Shown: positions 44,272 to 53,283 of the stretch, in pieces
Position numbering within the stretch: position 1 is the first letter of the stretch
Layout: every line of letters starts with the position of its first letter
NCBI GenBank assembly: GCA_964502005.1
Contig: CAZCUX010000007.1
Span: 208,752 to 272,751 of the forward strand
Direction of reading: 5' to 3'
Length of the DNA stretch: 64,000 nucleotides
DNA from: CAJWOS01 sp964502005
GTDB lineage: Bacteria > Myxococcota_A > UBA796 > UBA2385
Translations under genes and position numbers: made by a program
Notes under the pieces: generated by a model
Told to the model about the DNA's origin: nothing
The model's input: the letters and a program-made list of their open reading frames with translations, nothing else
Database searches by the model: none

Positions 44272-46092
44272 ATGCGTATTCACAGCCTCATTCTGCCAGT
44301 CCTGGTGGGTTGCACCGCCGAAACCAAGCCCAGCGACGCACATCCCGTCGATCCGAGCTTGGAGACCACCACCCCCGGCCCGACCACCGGCGGCACAACC
44401 GACGAGCCGACCACCGGCGGCACCGACCCCACCGACTCGTCGGTCGAGACCGGCGAAGCGCCCGACCCCCGCCTGGCGCTGTTGATGGGCGAGCCAAACA
44501 CCGGCCTCACCGACCACTTCGCGTCGCCCGACGTTTGCGCGCAGTGCCACAGCAATGTGCGCACGTCCACCGCGATGCGCACCGCAGATGGCACAGGCGT
44601 CGCCCCTTACGACTTGCAGCACGCGTCGATGATGGCGAACGCTGGCCGCGACCCGCTCTTTTGGGCCGTGCTCTCCGCCGAATCGGCAGGCGCGCCGGAG
44701 CTTGTGGCCGAAATCGAAGACACTTGCCTGCGCTGCCACGCGCCCATGGGACGCACCGAAGCCGAAATGTCCGGCCTCGACTTCCCCGCAGCGGCCGACC
44801 TGCGCTTGGGCGACACCCGCGTCGCCCGCTTGAGCCTCGATGGGGTGTCGTGTACCACCTGTCATCGCTTGGACCCGGCCAATCTTGGCGCGCCGGAGAC
44901 CTGGAGCGGCCATTACCAAATCTCCTCTACGTCGTATATTTATGGGCCCCACGAAGCGCCGCTGACGGGGCCAATGCAGGCACACACGGGCTTTACGCCC
45001 CGTGAAGGCTTGCACATGATGACGAGCGAAGTGTGCGCCTCCTGCCACACGCTGCAAACGCCAACGCTCGTGGATGGCGCGCCGTCAGCGTTTACGTTCC
45101 TCGAACAAGCCCCGTACCTCGAATGGCGAAACTCTGCGTATGCGCCGGACGGCAGCCGCTCGGCAGCGTGCCAACAATGCCATATGCCCACCACCGACAG
45201 CGACGGCACGCCCATTGAGACGCGCATCGCCCGAAACCCCGGCGGCGGCGACTTTACCATCGACCCCCGCCAACCCTTCGGGCAGCACTTTCAGGTGGGC
45301 GGCAACACCTTCATGCTCGGCATCTTGCGTGACAACGCCGACATCTTGAACCCCCGCGCCAACGCCGACGCCTTCAACGCCACGATTGCACGCGCCCGCA
45401 CGATGCTCGCGACCGCGGCGTCCGTCGAGGTCACGGACGTGGTGCGGACGGGCGACCAGCTCTCCGCCGTGGTCGTGGTTCACAACCAAACGGGCCACAA
45501 GCTGCCCACCGGCTATCCGTCCCGGCGCGCGTGGCTGCAGGTGCAGGTGACCGACGCGACGGGCGCGGTTGTCTTCCAGTCCGGCCAGACCGACACACGG
45601 GGCCGCCTCGTCGACCACTTGGGCGCCGTGTTGCCGAGCGAGGAGGCAGGCGGGCCCGTGCAGCCCCACCGCGACATTCTCCGCGCGTCCACCGACGTGC
45701 AGATTTACCAGTCCCTCATGGCCAATCCCGCTGGCGACCCCGTGTTTCGCCTCCTGAACGCCGCGGCGATGGCCAAGGACAACCGCATCCTGCCCTTGGG
45801 CTGGCGCCCCGAGACCACCGTGACCGAAGTTGGCGACATCGCGCCGGTCGGCACGGCCAGCGACCCGAACTTTGTCGAAGGCGCCGACACCGTGAGCCTT
45901 TCACTGGCTTCGCTGGGGGGGACCGCGCCGTATTCGCTCGATGTGCGGCTGGTCTACCAAGCGGTCAGCCCGCGGTATGTCGATGAGCTGGCGCTGGTCG
46001 ACACCCCCGAGGTCGCCGCCTTCCTGGCGATGGCGGAGACGGCCGATTGGACGCCCGAAACCATCGCCGCGACCGCGGTGGTGGTGGAGTAG
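44272..46092 (+). CDS. Pentaheme cytochrome c lipoprotein
   Basis: A 606-residue lipoprotein: MRIHSLILPVLVGCTAET has lipobox LVGC. A 50-residue linker of Thr, Pro, Gly and Asp follows. Five CxxCH heme sites are visible: DVCAQCHSN, DTCLRCHAP, VSCTTCHRL, EVCASCHTL and AACQQCHMP, spread over residues 85-310, so this is a multiheme (NrfA/OTR-like, cytochrome c554-type) domain. The C-terminal 230 residues are beta-rich: VVVVHNQTGHKLPTGYPSRR is a motif often seen after multiheme domains in such proteins and may bind another heme through His. Likely role is electron transfer at the periplasmic or outer face. The ATG has AAGGGGG upstream. Confidence 0.85.
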   Translation: MRIHSLILPVLVGCTAETKPSDAHPVDPSLETTTPGPTTGGTTDEPTTGGTDPTDSSVETGEAPDPRLALLMGEPNTGLTDHFASPDVCAQCHSNVRTSTAMRTADGTGVAPYDLQHASMMANAGRDPLFWAVLSAESAGAPELVAEIEDTCLRCHAPMGRTEAEMSGLDFPAAADLRLGDTRVARLSLDGVSCTTCHRLDPANLGAPETWSGHYQISSTSYIYGPHEAPLTGPMQAHTGFTPREGLHMMTSEVCASCHTLQTPTLVDGAPSAFTFLEQAPYLEWRNSAYAPDGSRSAACQQCHMPTTDSDGTPIETRIARNPGGGDFTIDPRQPFGQHFQVGGNTFMLGILRDNADILNPRANADAFNATIARARTMLATAASVEVTDVVRTGDQLSAVVVVHNQTGHKLPTGYPSRRAWLQVQVTDATGAVVFQSGQTDTRGRLVDHLGAVLPSEEAGGPVQPHRDILRASTDVQIYQSLMANPAGDPVFRLLNAAAMAKDNRILPLGWRPETTVTEVGDIAPVGTASDPNFVEGADTVSLSLASLGGTAPYSLDVRLVYQAVSPRYVDELALVDTPEVAAFLAMAETADWTPETIAATAVVVE

Positions 46093-46099
46093 CGCGCGT

Positions 46100-47086
46100 T
46101 CAGGGCGCCCACATCGCGCGCACGTCTTCGTCGAGCTGGAGCACCGGCGTAGGGTGGCCGGCGCGGTATACGGTGGGTCCGAGGCCCCGGTATTCGCTCG
46201 TGACCAGCACCCATTGGCCGGCGGGCATGACCGCGGCCTGGGGCGGCATTCGGCCCGATAGGGGCGTGCCTGTGGCGCACGACGCATCGGCGCACCACAC
46301 CAAGGGAGGCACGGGGTGCGGCGTGTCGCCAAAGCCGACGCGAAACGCGAGCGTCGACCCGCCAACCGACACCCGCCCGGACGCGTCGCCGTTGTCTGCG
46401 TCGGCCCGCACGAGCTGGAGCGTCGCTTGCGAGGGCGCTTCGTCGACTTGGCCCGCCGACGCCGCCGCTTCGATGGTGCGCCGAAAGCTCGTCCAGGAGG
46501 TAGAAATCGGCCCGGCGGGGCAGGTGGCCCACAAGTCGCCCATTTGCGCGTCCATTTCGCCGAGCACGCGCCGCGGCCCCGCGACGAAGCCCGTATTGGT
46601 CCATTGGGAGGTGAGAACCTCCGTGGCTTCGCCGTATTGCACCCATCCGATGACCGGGACATCGCGGACCACCCACATCACCGCGGCGTCGTCGGGGACG
46701 GCGTGCTCTGCGACTGGGGTGTAGCCATCTTTGCCGTTTTGCAGCTTCACGACCGTAGACCCTGTCCACGCGAACGCGACGCTGCGGTCTTCGGACCACC
46801 ACACATCGGAGGGGCAACGGCTGGTCTGGCCGCGCTCTCGAATCCCCCCGTCCAGCGCGCGTTCTCGCCACAAGCAGCCAGATGGTGTCGGCTCCCAGGT
46901 CCACAGCGCAGCAGAAGGGGAGCGGGCGCCACCGCCGGATTTGGCGCCTTTTTTGCCCGTCTTTCCCTTCGTTTGACCGGCGCTTTGGGGGCGTTTGCCT
47001 TCTTTTGCCGCGGGCCCCGGCGTGGTGCTACAACCGACGCAAACGGCGACGAAGGCCAAAATCCGAGGGAAACGCACAGCCATCAT
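46100..47086 (-). CDS. Lipoprotein of unknown function
   Basis: A 328-residue lipoprotein. MMAVRFPRILAFVAVCVGCS carries lipobox CVGC. A Lys/Gly-rich linker (GKTGKKGAKSGGGARSP) follows. The rest is Trp-rich and beta-like (WTWEPTPSGCLWRERALDGG, VMWVVRDVPVIGWVQYG), with no known family. It converges on the pentaheme cytochrome with 7 bp between the stops, so no terminator fits between them. The ATG at 47086 is preferred because GGAG lies six bases upstream, though other ATG codons occur at 47098 and 47116. The 41-bp repeat array lies upstream, starting about 175 bp before the start codon. Confidence 0.6.
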   Translation of the reverse strand: MMAVRFPRILAFVAVCVGCSTTPGPAAKEGKRPQSAGQTKGKTGKKGAKSGGGARSPSAALWTWEPTPSGCLWRERALDGGIRERGQTSRCPSDVWWSEDRSVAFAWTGSTVVKLQNGKDGYTPVAEHAVPDDAAVMWVVRDVPVIGWVQYGEATEVLTSQWTNTGFVAGPRRVLGEMDAQMGDLWATCPAGPISTSWTSFRRTIEAAASAGQVDEAPSQATLQLVRADADNGDASGRVSVGGSTLAFRVGFGDTPHPVPPLVWCADASCATGTPLSGRMPPQAAVMPAGQWVLVTSEYRGLGPTVYRAGHPTPVLQLDEDVRAMWAP

Positions 47087-47262
47087 CGAATGCTCCATTG
47101 CACCACGCTCTCTCATGGAGCCTCCCATACGATGCCCGCCCGCGACCGGCAATGGCGCGCCACAATCCTCCTTCTGGACTCCTGCCGGCGAGACCCCGGC
47201 TCGCCGGCGGCGGCGGAGACCTTGGGCTCCGCCGCCCCCCGAAGACAAAGCCTGCGCGTATC

Positions 47263-47731
47263 CATCGTTTTAGGACGGCCGCCGTGGTAAGTCGCGCTCG
47301 TGTCACCGTTTTAGGGTGGCCGCCGTTGTAAGGCGCGCTCGTGTCACCGTTTTAGGGTGGCNNNNNNNNNNNNNNNNNNNNNNNNNNNNNNNNNNNNNNN
47401 NNNNNNNNNNNNNNNNNNNNNNNNNNNNNNNNNNNNNNNNNNNNNNNNNNNNNNNNNNNNNTAGGGCGGCCGCCGTGGTAAGGCGCGCTCGTGTCACCGT
47501 TTTAGGGTGGCCGCCGCGGTAAAACGCACTCGTGTCACCGTTTTAGGGTGGCCGCCGCGGTAAAACGCACTCGCGTCACCGTTTTAGGGTGGCCGCCGTT
47601 GTAAGACGCGCTCATGTCATCGTTTTAGGGTGGCCGCCGCGGTAAGACGCTCTCACGTCACCGTTTTAGGGTGGCCGCCGCTGTAAGACGCACCTTGCCC
47701 ATCGTTTTGGGACGTACGCCACAATAAAGCC
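47263..47731. repeat. 41-bp tandem repeat array (contains assembly gap)
   Basis: Starts of CACCGTTTTAGGGTGG-type units fall at 47263, 47304, 47345, then after 100 N at 47495, 47536, 47577, 47618, 47659 and 47700: exact 41-bp spacing, at least eight full units plus a degenerate last one. Units differ by a few bases, mostly in the GGTAAG/GCGCGCTC part. As 41 is not a multiple of three, the array cannot code for a regular peptide. There are no unique spacers, so it is not a CRISPR array. It lies between two minus-strand genes, upstream of the lipoprotein. Confidence 0.9.
47362..47461. other. Assembly gap of 100 N
   Basis: Exactly 100 N inside the 41-bp repeat array. The flanking units do not keep phase across it, so the length is a placeholder and the true array size is unknown. 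Confidence 0.95.
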
Positions 47732-47767
47732 CAAGGAATCCGACAAACCATCAACGACGGCGCAGGA

Positions 47768-48280
47768 CTACTGGGCGTTTCGCTCGTGCCACACGGCCTG
47801 GTGGGCGGGGGAGAGCAGGTTGGCGATGCTCGCGGAGCGGGGGAACTGTAGCGCAATCAACAAAAAGCCCAGGAGCCAAGCGGGCCCGACATAGCGCAAG
47901 TCGTGGGAGGTTATCGAGGCGACAAAGCCGAGAATCACCGCCGCCTCGCCCAAGGCGCAGCAGACGATGGTGGTGCGGGTATAGCGGGCCAGCGCGTCTT
48001 GGAAGGCGTCCTCGTAGCCGAGGGGGTCTGCGGGGACGCTGGTTTTGGCGGGCGCCGTATACGCCAACGTGCCGAGGAACGACTTGCGCAGCGCGAACAA
48101 TATGGGCGGCAAGGCGAACGCGCCGAGCAGCATCAGGAGGGGTGCGAGGCCGGCGTCAAGGTTGCGGTCGTCGGCCGTCCAGCCCATCGAAACCGACACG
48201 AGCGCGCCGACGTGGGCGAAGGTGGACGTCAACAGCGCGGCCCAGATGATGCGCAGCGTGAGTAGAGACGGGGTTTGCAT
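47768..48280 (-). CDS. Small polytopic membrane protein
   Basis: A 170-residue protein with four hydrophobic segments: IIWAALLTSTFAHVGALVSV, LLMLLGAFALPPILFAL, TTIVCCALGEAAVILGFVAS and YVGPAWLLGFLLIALQFP. This spacing resembles small four-helix membrane proteins of unknown function in deltaproteobacteria. A charged loop, YEDAFQDALARYTR, separates helices two and three. GGGAG lies seven bases before the ATG. It is monocistronic and sits between the 41-bp repeats and the CoA-transferase gene. Confidence 0.65.
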   Translation of the reverse strand: MQTPSLLTLRIIWAALLTSTFAHVGALVSVSMGWTADDRNLDAGLAPLLMLLGAFALPPILFALRKSFLGTLAYTAPAKTSVPADPLGYEDAFQDALARYTRTTIVCCALGEAAVILGFVASITSHDLRYVGPAWLLGFLLIALQFPRSASIANLLSPAHQAVWHERNAQ

Positions 48281-48381
48281 ACACGACTCCCGGTTGGGTG
48301 GCGAGCGGGTCTAACCCGCGCCATGAACGCGCCGTAAGGGGGGAGCTTTGTTTTGCTTTTCCGTTTGGGGGGCGCGGTGGG

Positions 48382-49569
48382 CTACCGCACGACGCCGCCC
48401 GCCCGCAGCGCGGAGAGCTCTTCGATGGAATAGCCGGCCAGCTCTTGCAAGACGGCGATGGTGTCCTGCCCGATTTCGCCACCGGGGCGGGGCGCGAAAG
48501 GGGGGGACCGTTCGAGGCGCGGGCCGAGCTGGGGGAGCGAAATGGGCACGCCATCGACCATCACTTCGTAGAATACGTTGCGCGCGCGAAGCTGGGGGTC
48601 GTGGAGGAGCTGCTGCCCGTTGGAGACGGGCCCCGCCGGCACCCCCGCTGCGGACAAGGTGGCGACGACGTCGGCGACCGTCTGGGGGGAGGTCCAGGCG
48701 CCAATCGTCGCGTCGAGGGCCGCCTGGTGGGCGACCCGCGCGGCGTTTCCGGCGAATCGGGGGTCGGCGGCGAGCTGCGGTTGTCCCATTGCGTCGCACA
48801 ATCGCTGAAACAAGGACTCGCCGTTCGCGCCAATGACGACCTCGCCGTCGCGGCAGGGCCACACGCCGGAGGGGACGACGCCCGTGATGCCGCCCCCGGA
48901 CGCGCCGCGGGTGACGCCCACCGATGCTTCGGCGACGACGGCCTCCATGACGGTGAGCACGCTCTCGAGCAGGCTCACATCGACCACTTGCCCGACGCCG
49001 TGCCGTTCGCGCTGCACCAAGGCCAAGGCGACGCCGAGCGCTGCGTTGAGGCCGGCGATGCTGTCGCCCAAGCTGAGGTTGGTGCGCAGCGTAGGGCCGC
49101 CGGGTTCGCCGGTGAGGTGCCGCAATCCAGCCCGCGCCTCGGCGACGGCGGCATAGCCGGGCAAGTCGCGGTCGGGGCCGGTCTGTCCGTAGCCGCTCAC
49201 CCGGCAATAGATGAGGCGCGGGTGCAGCGCGTGGAGGTCGGCGGGACCGAGGCCCCAAGCCTCCATGCGCCCCGGACGGAAGTTTTCGACCACAACGTCG
49301 AACTGGGGCAGCAAGCGGCGCAGCACCGCGACGCCGGCGTCGGTGCGCAGGTCGAGGGCGATGAGGCGCTTGTTTCGCGAGAGGTCGCGCCACCACAGCG
49401 AGGTGCCGTTGTGGAGGGTGCGCCAGGTGCGGATGGGGTCGCCGTCGGGCGGCTCGACTTTGACCACGTCGGCGCCAAACGCGCCGAGTACGGTGCCCAC
49501 GAAGGGCCCGGCGACGGCCTGGCCGAGTTCGAGGATACGAATCCCCGAAAGCGCGGCCCCGTGGGTCAT
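48382..49569 (-). CDS. CaiB/BaiF-type CoA transferase
   Basis: A 396-residue class III CoA-transferase. It opens SGIRILELGQAVAGPFVGTV, followed by LGAFGADVVKVEPPDGDP, DLRTDAGVAVLRRLLPQFDV and VVENFRPGRMEAWGLGP, all standard. Then comes YCRVSGYGQTGPDRDLPG. In most members the next residues are YD, with the catalytic Asp, but here they are YAAVAEARAG, as in a subgroup whose Asp is replaced. So the usual aspartyl-CoA mechanism may not apply. It carries the later DGEVVIGANGESLFQRLC and GVPAGPVSNG signatures. It overlaps the DUF349 gene by 4 bp (ATGA), which argues for co-translation. Confidence 0.85.
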   Translation of the reverse strand: MTHGAALSGIRILELGQAVAGPFVGTVLGAFGADVVKVEPPDGDPIRTWRTLHNGTSLWWRDLSRNKRLIALDLRTDAGVAVLRRLLPQFDVVVENFRPGRMEAWGLGPADLHALHPRLIYCRVSGYGQTGPDRDLPGYAAVAEARAGLRHLTGEPGGPTLRTNLSLGDSIAGLNAALGVALALVQRERHGVGQVVDVSLLESVLTVMEAVVAEASVGVTRGASGGGITGVVPSGVWPCRDGEVVIGANGESLFQRLCDAMGQPQLAADPRFAGNAARVAHQAALDATIGAWTSPQTVADVVATLSAAGVPAGPVSNGQQLLHDPQLRARNVFYEVMVDGVPISLPQLGPRLERSPPFAPRPGGEIGQDTIAVLQELAGYSIEELSALRAGGVVR

Positions 49570-51239
49570 TGCAGCCAGCGCGCGGGCATGACGAGGTCGG
49601 TGGGGTCTTCGCCGTCGGCGCCTTCTTCGGGCGCGGGCAGGGCGGGCGCTTCGACGGAGAGGGCCTCGGCGGGCGCTTCGACGGCCTCTGCTTCGGCCTC
49701 GACTACGGGCGCCTCTTCGGCGGCGTTGGACCGCGCCCAGGCGGCGAACGGGTTGAACCGCAAGCCTTCGTCGGGCGACGACATGACCGCGGCATCGACG
49801 GGGGGCGGCTGCCGCAAGGCGTGGGTAGCGGCCCGGAATGCGCTCCACAAGGCGTCGCTGGTGGCCTTGGGGACCGGACCCAAGCGCCGCCACTTTTTGT
49901 GGAGGTCGTCGATGAGGGCGTCGGGGTCGTCGACGCCTTGGGCGGCCAGGGCGTGGGCCTGGGCGATAAGCGCCTCGCGCTCTTCGATGTTGCGCTGGCG
50001 TTGGGCGTCTTGTGTGGCGCGCCGGGCCTCGAAGATAGTGTCGGCGGCGGCGCGGAAGCGGGTCCACACGGCGTCGCCTTCGGGCCCGCGCACGCCCCCG
50101 ACTTCTTTCCACCGCTGCTGGAGCACCTTCACGGCCTCGGCGGCGCGGATGGGGTCGGGGTTGCGGGCGAGCATCTCGGCTTGTTGCGCGAGGCTCTCCA
50201 AGCGGGCGAGGCGCTCTTGGCGCACGGTGTCGCGGTGGGCGTAGACTTGGTCCATCGCCGCGTTGAAGCGCGCGGTGAGGTCGGAGGGCGCATGGCGTGG
50301 GATTCGGCCCGCGGCCTTCCATTGGGCCTGCATGGCCCGCGCGCGGTTGAGGGAGTCGGGCGCGGCGGGATTCTGGGCCAATGCTTCGGCTTCGGCCAAC
50401 CACGCCAACCGCTCGGCAATCAAGGCTTCTTCCGCGAGCTTGCGGGGGTCGGGGAGGGCGGCAATACGGACCTTCAGGGCCGCGCGACATTGGAGATGCG
50501 CGTCGGTGAGGCGTTCGGCGTGGTCTTCGGGGAGGGGCAGCAAGCGCGCCCAGTCTTGGTCGAGCTGCCGGCCTGCTTTGCGGAGCGTTTCGCGGTCGGC
50601 GGTGGAGTCGGCGAGCACTGTATTGGCCGTATCCAAGACAGCCTGGAGCTTGGGCAACACAATCCAAGCCAGCGTGTCTTGGTCGTTGCGACGGGGCACG
50701 CGGTCGGCGCTTTCCGTGTCCGCGGCGGGGGGGCCGTCGACGGGGGCGGCGGCGATTGCCGGTTCGGTCAATTGGGCCTGCGCCATTTCCGACGTTGCGG
50801 GCGTTTCCAAGAGCGCCGCGCTGGTCGGGGCTTCGGTCGTCGCTACGTCGGAGGCGGCGAGCGGAGCGGCTCCCGGTGCTTCGGTGGCTTCTTTCGCGGG
50901 GCGGGGCCGCTTCCGAACCGGGGGCTCTGGCCGACGCGCGGGGGGCGGCGGCGCGGTGAAGCGCCAGTCGGCGGACTCGGCCTTGCGCTTTTTGCGACCC
51001 GAAGGCGCGGGGCGCTCTTTTGGCGCTGCGGCGGCCTTTGGTTTGGGCTCCTTGGCCTTCTTTTTCTTCTTGGGCGGGCGGGGAGCTTCGGGCGCGCGCA
51101 CGGCCGACGGCGCGGGGCTCGCCGGGGCGCGCGCAGGGGGCGCCGGCGTCGCTTCTAATTCGTCGTTGAGGTCGTCCAACGACGAAGGTTCCGCAGGTGC
51201 GCCGCCAAATAGGCGCTTCATCCAGTCCAACAGCCCCAT
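49566..51239 (-). CDS. DUF349 protein
   Basis: A 557-residue protein. The first 190 residues are disordered: Ala/Pro-rich with a Lys-rich stretch (RPPKKKKKAKEPKPKAAAA). The rest has repeated helical units of about 75 residues with W-K-x-x-G or similar: MQAQWKAAGRIPRH, LQQRWKEVGGVRGPEG and LHKKWRRLGPVPKATSD. Each is followed by a FRAAxD helix. This is the DUF349 pattern. Such proteins are cytoplasmic, and in E. coli and Salmonella (YccC/RpoZ-like contexts aside) no enzyme role is known. GGAGG precedes the ATG at 51239. Confidence 0.85.
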   Translation of the reverse strand: MGLLDWMKRLFGGAPAEPSSLDDLNDELEATPAPPARAPASPAPSAVRAPEAPRPPKKKKKAKEPKPKAAAAPKERPAPSGRKKRKAESADWRFTAPPPPARRPEPPVRKRPRPAKEATEAPGAAPLAASDVATTEAPTSAALLETPATSEMAQAQLTEPAIAAAPVDGPPAADTESADRVPRRNDQDTLAWIVLPKLQAVLDTANTVLADSTADRETLRKAGRQLDQDWARLLPLPEDHAERLTDAHLQCRAALKVRIAALPDPRKLAEEALIAERLAWLAEAEALAQNPAAPDSLNRARAMQAQWKAAGRIPRHAPSDLTARFNAAMDQVYAHRDTVRQERLARLESLAQQAEMLARNPDPIRAAEAVKVLQQRWKEVGGVRGPEGDAVWTRFRAAADTIFEARRATQDAQRQRNIEEREALIAQAHALAAQGVDDPDALIDDLHKKWRRLGPVPKATSDALWSAFRAATHALRQPPPVDAAVMSSPDEGLRFNPFAAWARSNAAEEAPVVEAEAEAVEAPAEALSVEAPALPAPEEGADGEDPTDLVMPARWLQ

Positions 51240-51314
51240 GAGGTGCCTCCAGCGCGGCGACTTATCCGGTAGCCCTCCTGCGCGCGAACCGGAGGCGGCG
51301 GAGTTTGCGCGGGG

Positions 51315-52484
51315 TCAGGCGGCCACGGCGCGTCGCTGGACCCGGTCGCCCCACGCGACAACTGCGATGCCGACGGCCGAGATGAGGGCGCTGAGCAGGT
51401 AGACGCCCGAGGTGCCAAACGACCCCATCACGACCGCGGCGATGCCCCCCGCGAGCATCGGGCCTACGCCCCAGCCGGCTGTCGTTAGCAAGGCGAGGGC
51501 CGTCGCCCGCACTTCAGCGGGGACACGGGTGCGCACCAGCTCCATGCTCGAGAGCCACCACGCGCCAAAGCCAAGGGCGTGCAAGCCTTGAATCGCGGAC
51601 AGCAGGAGGGGGTCTTCGACAAACGCGGTGAGCGCGTACCGCAATACGCTCGCGCCCCCCGCGAGGAGCAACACCTCAAGGGCCGAGAAGCGACGAAAGA
51701 GCGCGGCGGGACTTGCCATCAACGCAATCTCGGCCACAACGCCCACCGCCACGCCGGCCCCGGTCCACACCGACGCATGGCCGAGCGCGTTGAGGTGCAG
51801 CGCATACAGGCTGTCGTAGCTAAACAGCGCGGTGCCGTACAACACGGACGCCAGGAGCACGCTGCGCAACACGGGATCTCGGGCCAACGCCGCGAGGGCT
51901 TGGGCGGGAGATGCGCGCTTCGCGGGAACCGGCGTAGCGGGCGCGAGGCCGAGCAGGATGCCAGCGACGGCCCAAATCCCCGCGCCGAGCCCCACGAGCC
52001 AGTCGATGTGGTCATCGGCCAAGAGCCCCCCCACGAACGCGAACACCATAAAGCCCGCCGAGCCCCACAGGCGGATGCGTCCGTAGGTGAGGGGAGGCAA
52101 GCCCATATGTTCGATGCTGCGCACGATTTCGGAGTCGAGGAGGCTGGCGGCGGGGGCGCGCAGAGCCGAGGTCAATACCAGAGTCGCGCCGAGCGCGGCC
52201 AGTGGGAGCGGGAGAACGGCCAATGCGCAAAACAGGGCGCCCCCCCACAACGACGCGGCGAGGAGCCAGCGCGGACGGCCGGAGTGGTCTGCCCAATACG
52301 ACCACCCAGGGCCGCTCACAATGCGAATTCCCCCCATCGCGCCGAGCACGAGACCAACGGTCGAGGCCTCCATCGAACGGTGTTCGAGAAACAAGGCGAT
52401 ATACGGCATCCAGACGCCTGTCCCCGCCAAGACCAAGAATGAGAGTACAGAAAAGACGGCGAGAGGGGCGGACGGGCGAAACAC
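51315..52484 (-). CDS. MFS transporter (MFS_1-like, LacY-type fold)
   Basis: A 389-residue protein with twelve predicted membrane segments. After FSVLSFLVLAGTGVWMPYIA it has LVLGAMGGIRIVSGPGWSYW followed by ADHSGRPR, the conserved loop between helices two and three. A short central loop precedes ALAALARDPVLRSVLLASVL. Helices are rich in Ala, Gly and Leu; the family is the LacY-like MFS_1 (PF12832) group. GTG at 52484 is chosen because the hydrophobic part begins directly after it. It is divergent from the response regulator with 123 bp between them. The substrate is unknown. Confidence 0.8.
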   Translation of the reverse strand: MFRPSAPLAVFSVLSFLVLAGTGVWMPYIALFLEHRSMEASTVGLVLGAMGGIRIVSGPGWSYWADHSGRPRWLLAASLWGGALFCALAVLPLPLAALGATLVLTSALRAPAASLLDSEIVRSIEHMGLPPLTYGRIRLWGSAGFMVFAFVGGLLADDHIDWLVGLGAGIWAVAGILLGLAPATPVPAKRASPAQALAALARDPVLRSVLLASVLYGTALFSYDSLYALHLNALGHASVWTGAGVAVGVVAEIALMASPAALFRRFSALEVLLLAGGASVLRYALTAFVEDPLLLSAIQGLHALGFGAWWLSSMELVRTRVPAEVRATALALLTTAGWGVGPMLAGGIAAVVMGSFGTSGVYLLSALISAVGIAVVAWGDRVQRRAVAA

Positions 52485-52607
52485 GGGAAACCTATTCGGG
52501 GGCGGGCGTCTTAGCGCCTCGACCGATGGTCGGACAGGGGGCCCCCGCGTGCGACGTCGGGTTGCGCGGCGCGGAGATACGATAGGGGGCGAGGCGTGGA
52601 GGCCTGG

Positions 52608-53282
52608 GTGAACCTGCTTGTGATAGAAGACGAGTCCCGCATGGCGTCGCTGTTGCAGCGCGCCTTGAGCGAAGAAGGGCATACGGTGAATGTCGTCGGC
52701 ACCTTGGCCGCGGCGCGCGCGTATTTGCAGGACAATGGGTCCGCGGACTTGCTGATTGTCGACCGAATGTTGCCCGACGGCGATGGTTTGGCGCTCATTC
52801 AGTCCTTGCGCCGGGCGGGCGACGCGCGACCTGCCCTTGTGCTCACGGCCCGCGACCGCGTAGACGACCGCGTCGAGGGGCTGCACGGCGGCGCCGATGA
52901 CTATTTGTGCAAGCCATTCGCGCTGGCCGAGCTGTTGGCGCGGGTGGAGGCCTTGGGGCGCCGGGTCGAGACGGCGGCGAGCCGCATCACGACCTCGGAC
53001 CTTGTGCTCGATGGCCTCGCCCAACGGGTCTGGCGAAGCGGCCAAGAGCTGCACCTCACCGCCCTAGAGTATCGCTTGCTGCGCTATTTGGTGGAGCATC
53101 GGGGACAAGTGGTCTCCAAAACCCGCTTGCTCGAAGAAGTCTGGGACATCCACCATGACCCCGGCACCAACTTGGTCGAGGTCTATATTTCGTACTTGCG
53201 GGCAAAGGTGGACAAAGGTGCGACCACGCGCTTGATTCATACGGTGCGCGGCCTTGGATACGTTTTTGAGGAGAGGACCTGA
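52608..53282 (+). CDS. OmpR/PhoB-family response regulator
   Basis: A 224-residue regulator. The receiver has LLVIEDESRMASLL, phospho-acceptor Asp in LLIVDRMLPDGDG, a Thr in LVLTARDRVDDR and Lys in YLCKPFALAELL. The C-terminal winged helix shows LTALEYRLLRYLVEHRGQVV, LEEVWDIHHDPGTNLVEVYI and RLIHTVRGLGYVF. GTG at 52608 is preferred because GGAGG lies five bases before it; a GTG at 52596 is also in frame. It ends one base before the sensor kinase start and heads the czc operon, so it should be its activator in response to metal. Confidence 0.9.
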   Translation: MNLLVIEDESRMASLLQRALSEEGHTVNVVGTLAAARAYLQDNGSADLLIVDRMLPDGDGLALIQSLRRAGDARPALVLTARDRVDDRVEGLHGGADDYLCKPFALAELLARVEALGRRVETAASRITTSDLVLDGLAQRVWRSGQELHLTALEYRLLRYLVEHRGQVVSKTRLLEEVWDIHHDPGTNLVEVYISYLRAKVDKGATTRLIHTVRGLGYVFEERT

Positions 53283-53283
53283 T

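Noticed and set aside
47263..47731. CRISPR array
   Set aside because: Units are contiguous at 41 bp with no unique spacers, and no cas gene is present.
48298..51158. Two long plus-strand frames (648 and 529 codons)
   Set aside because: GC-rich shadows of the CoA-transferase and DUF349 genes; Gly/Arg-rich, no motifs.
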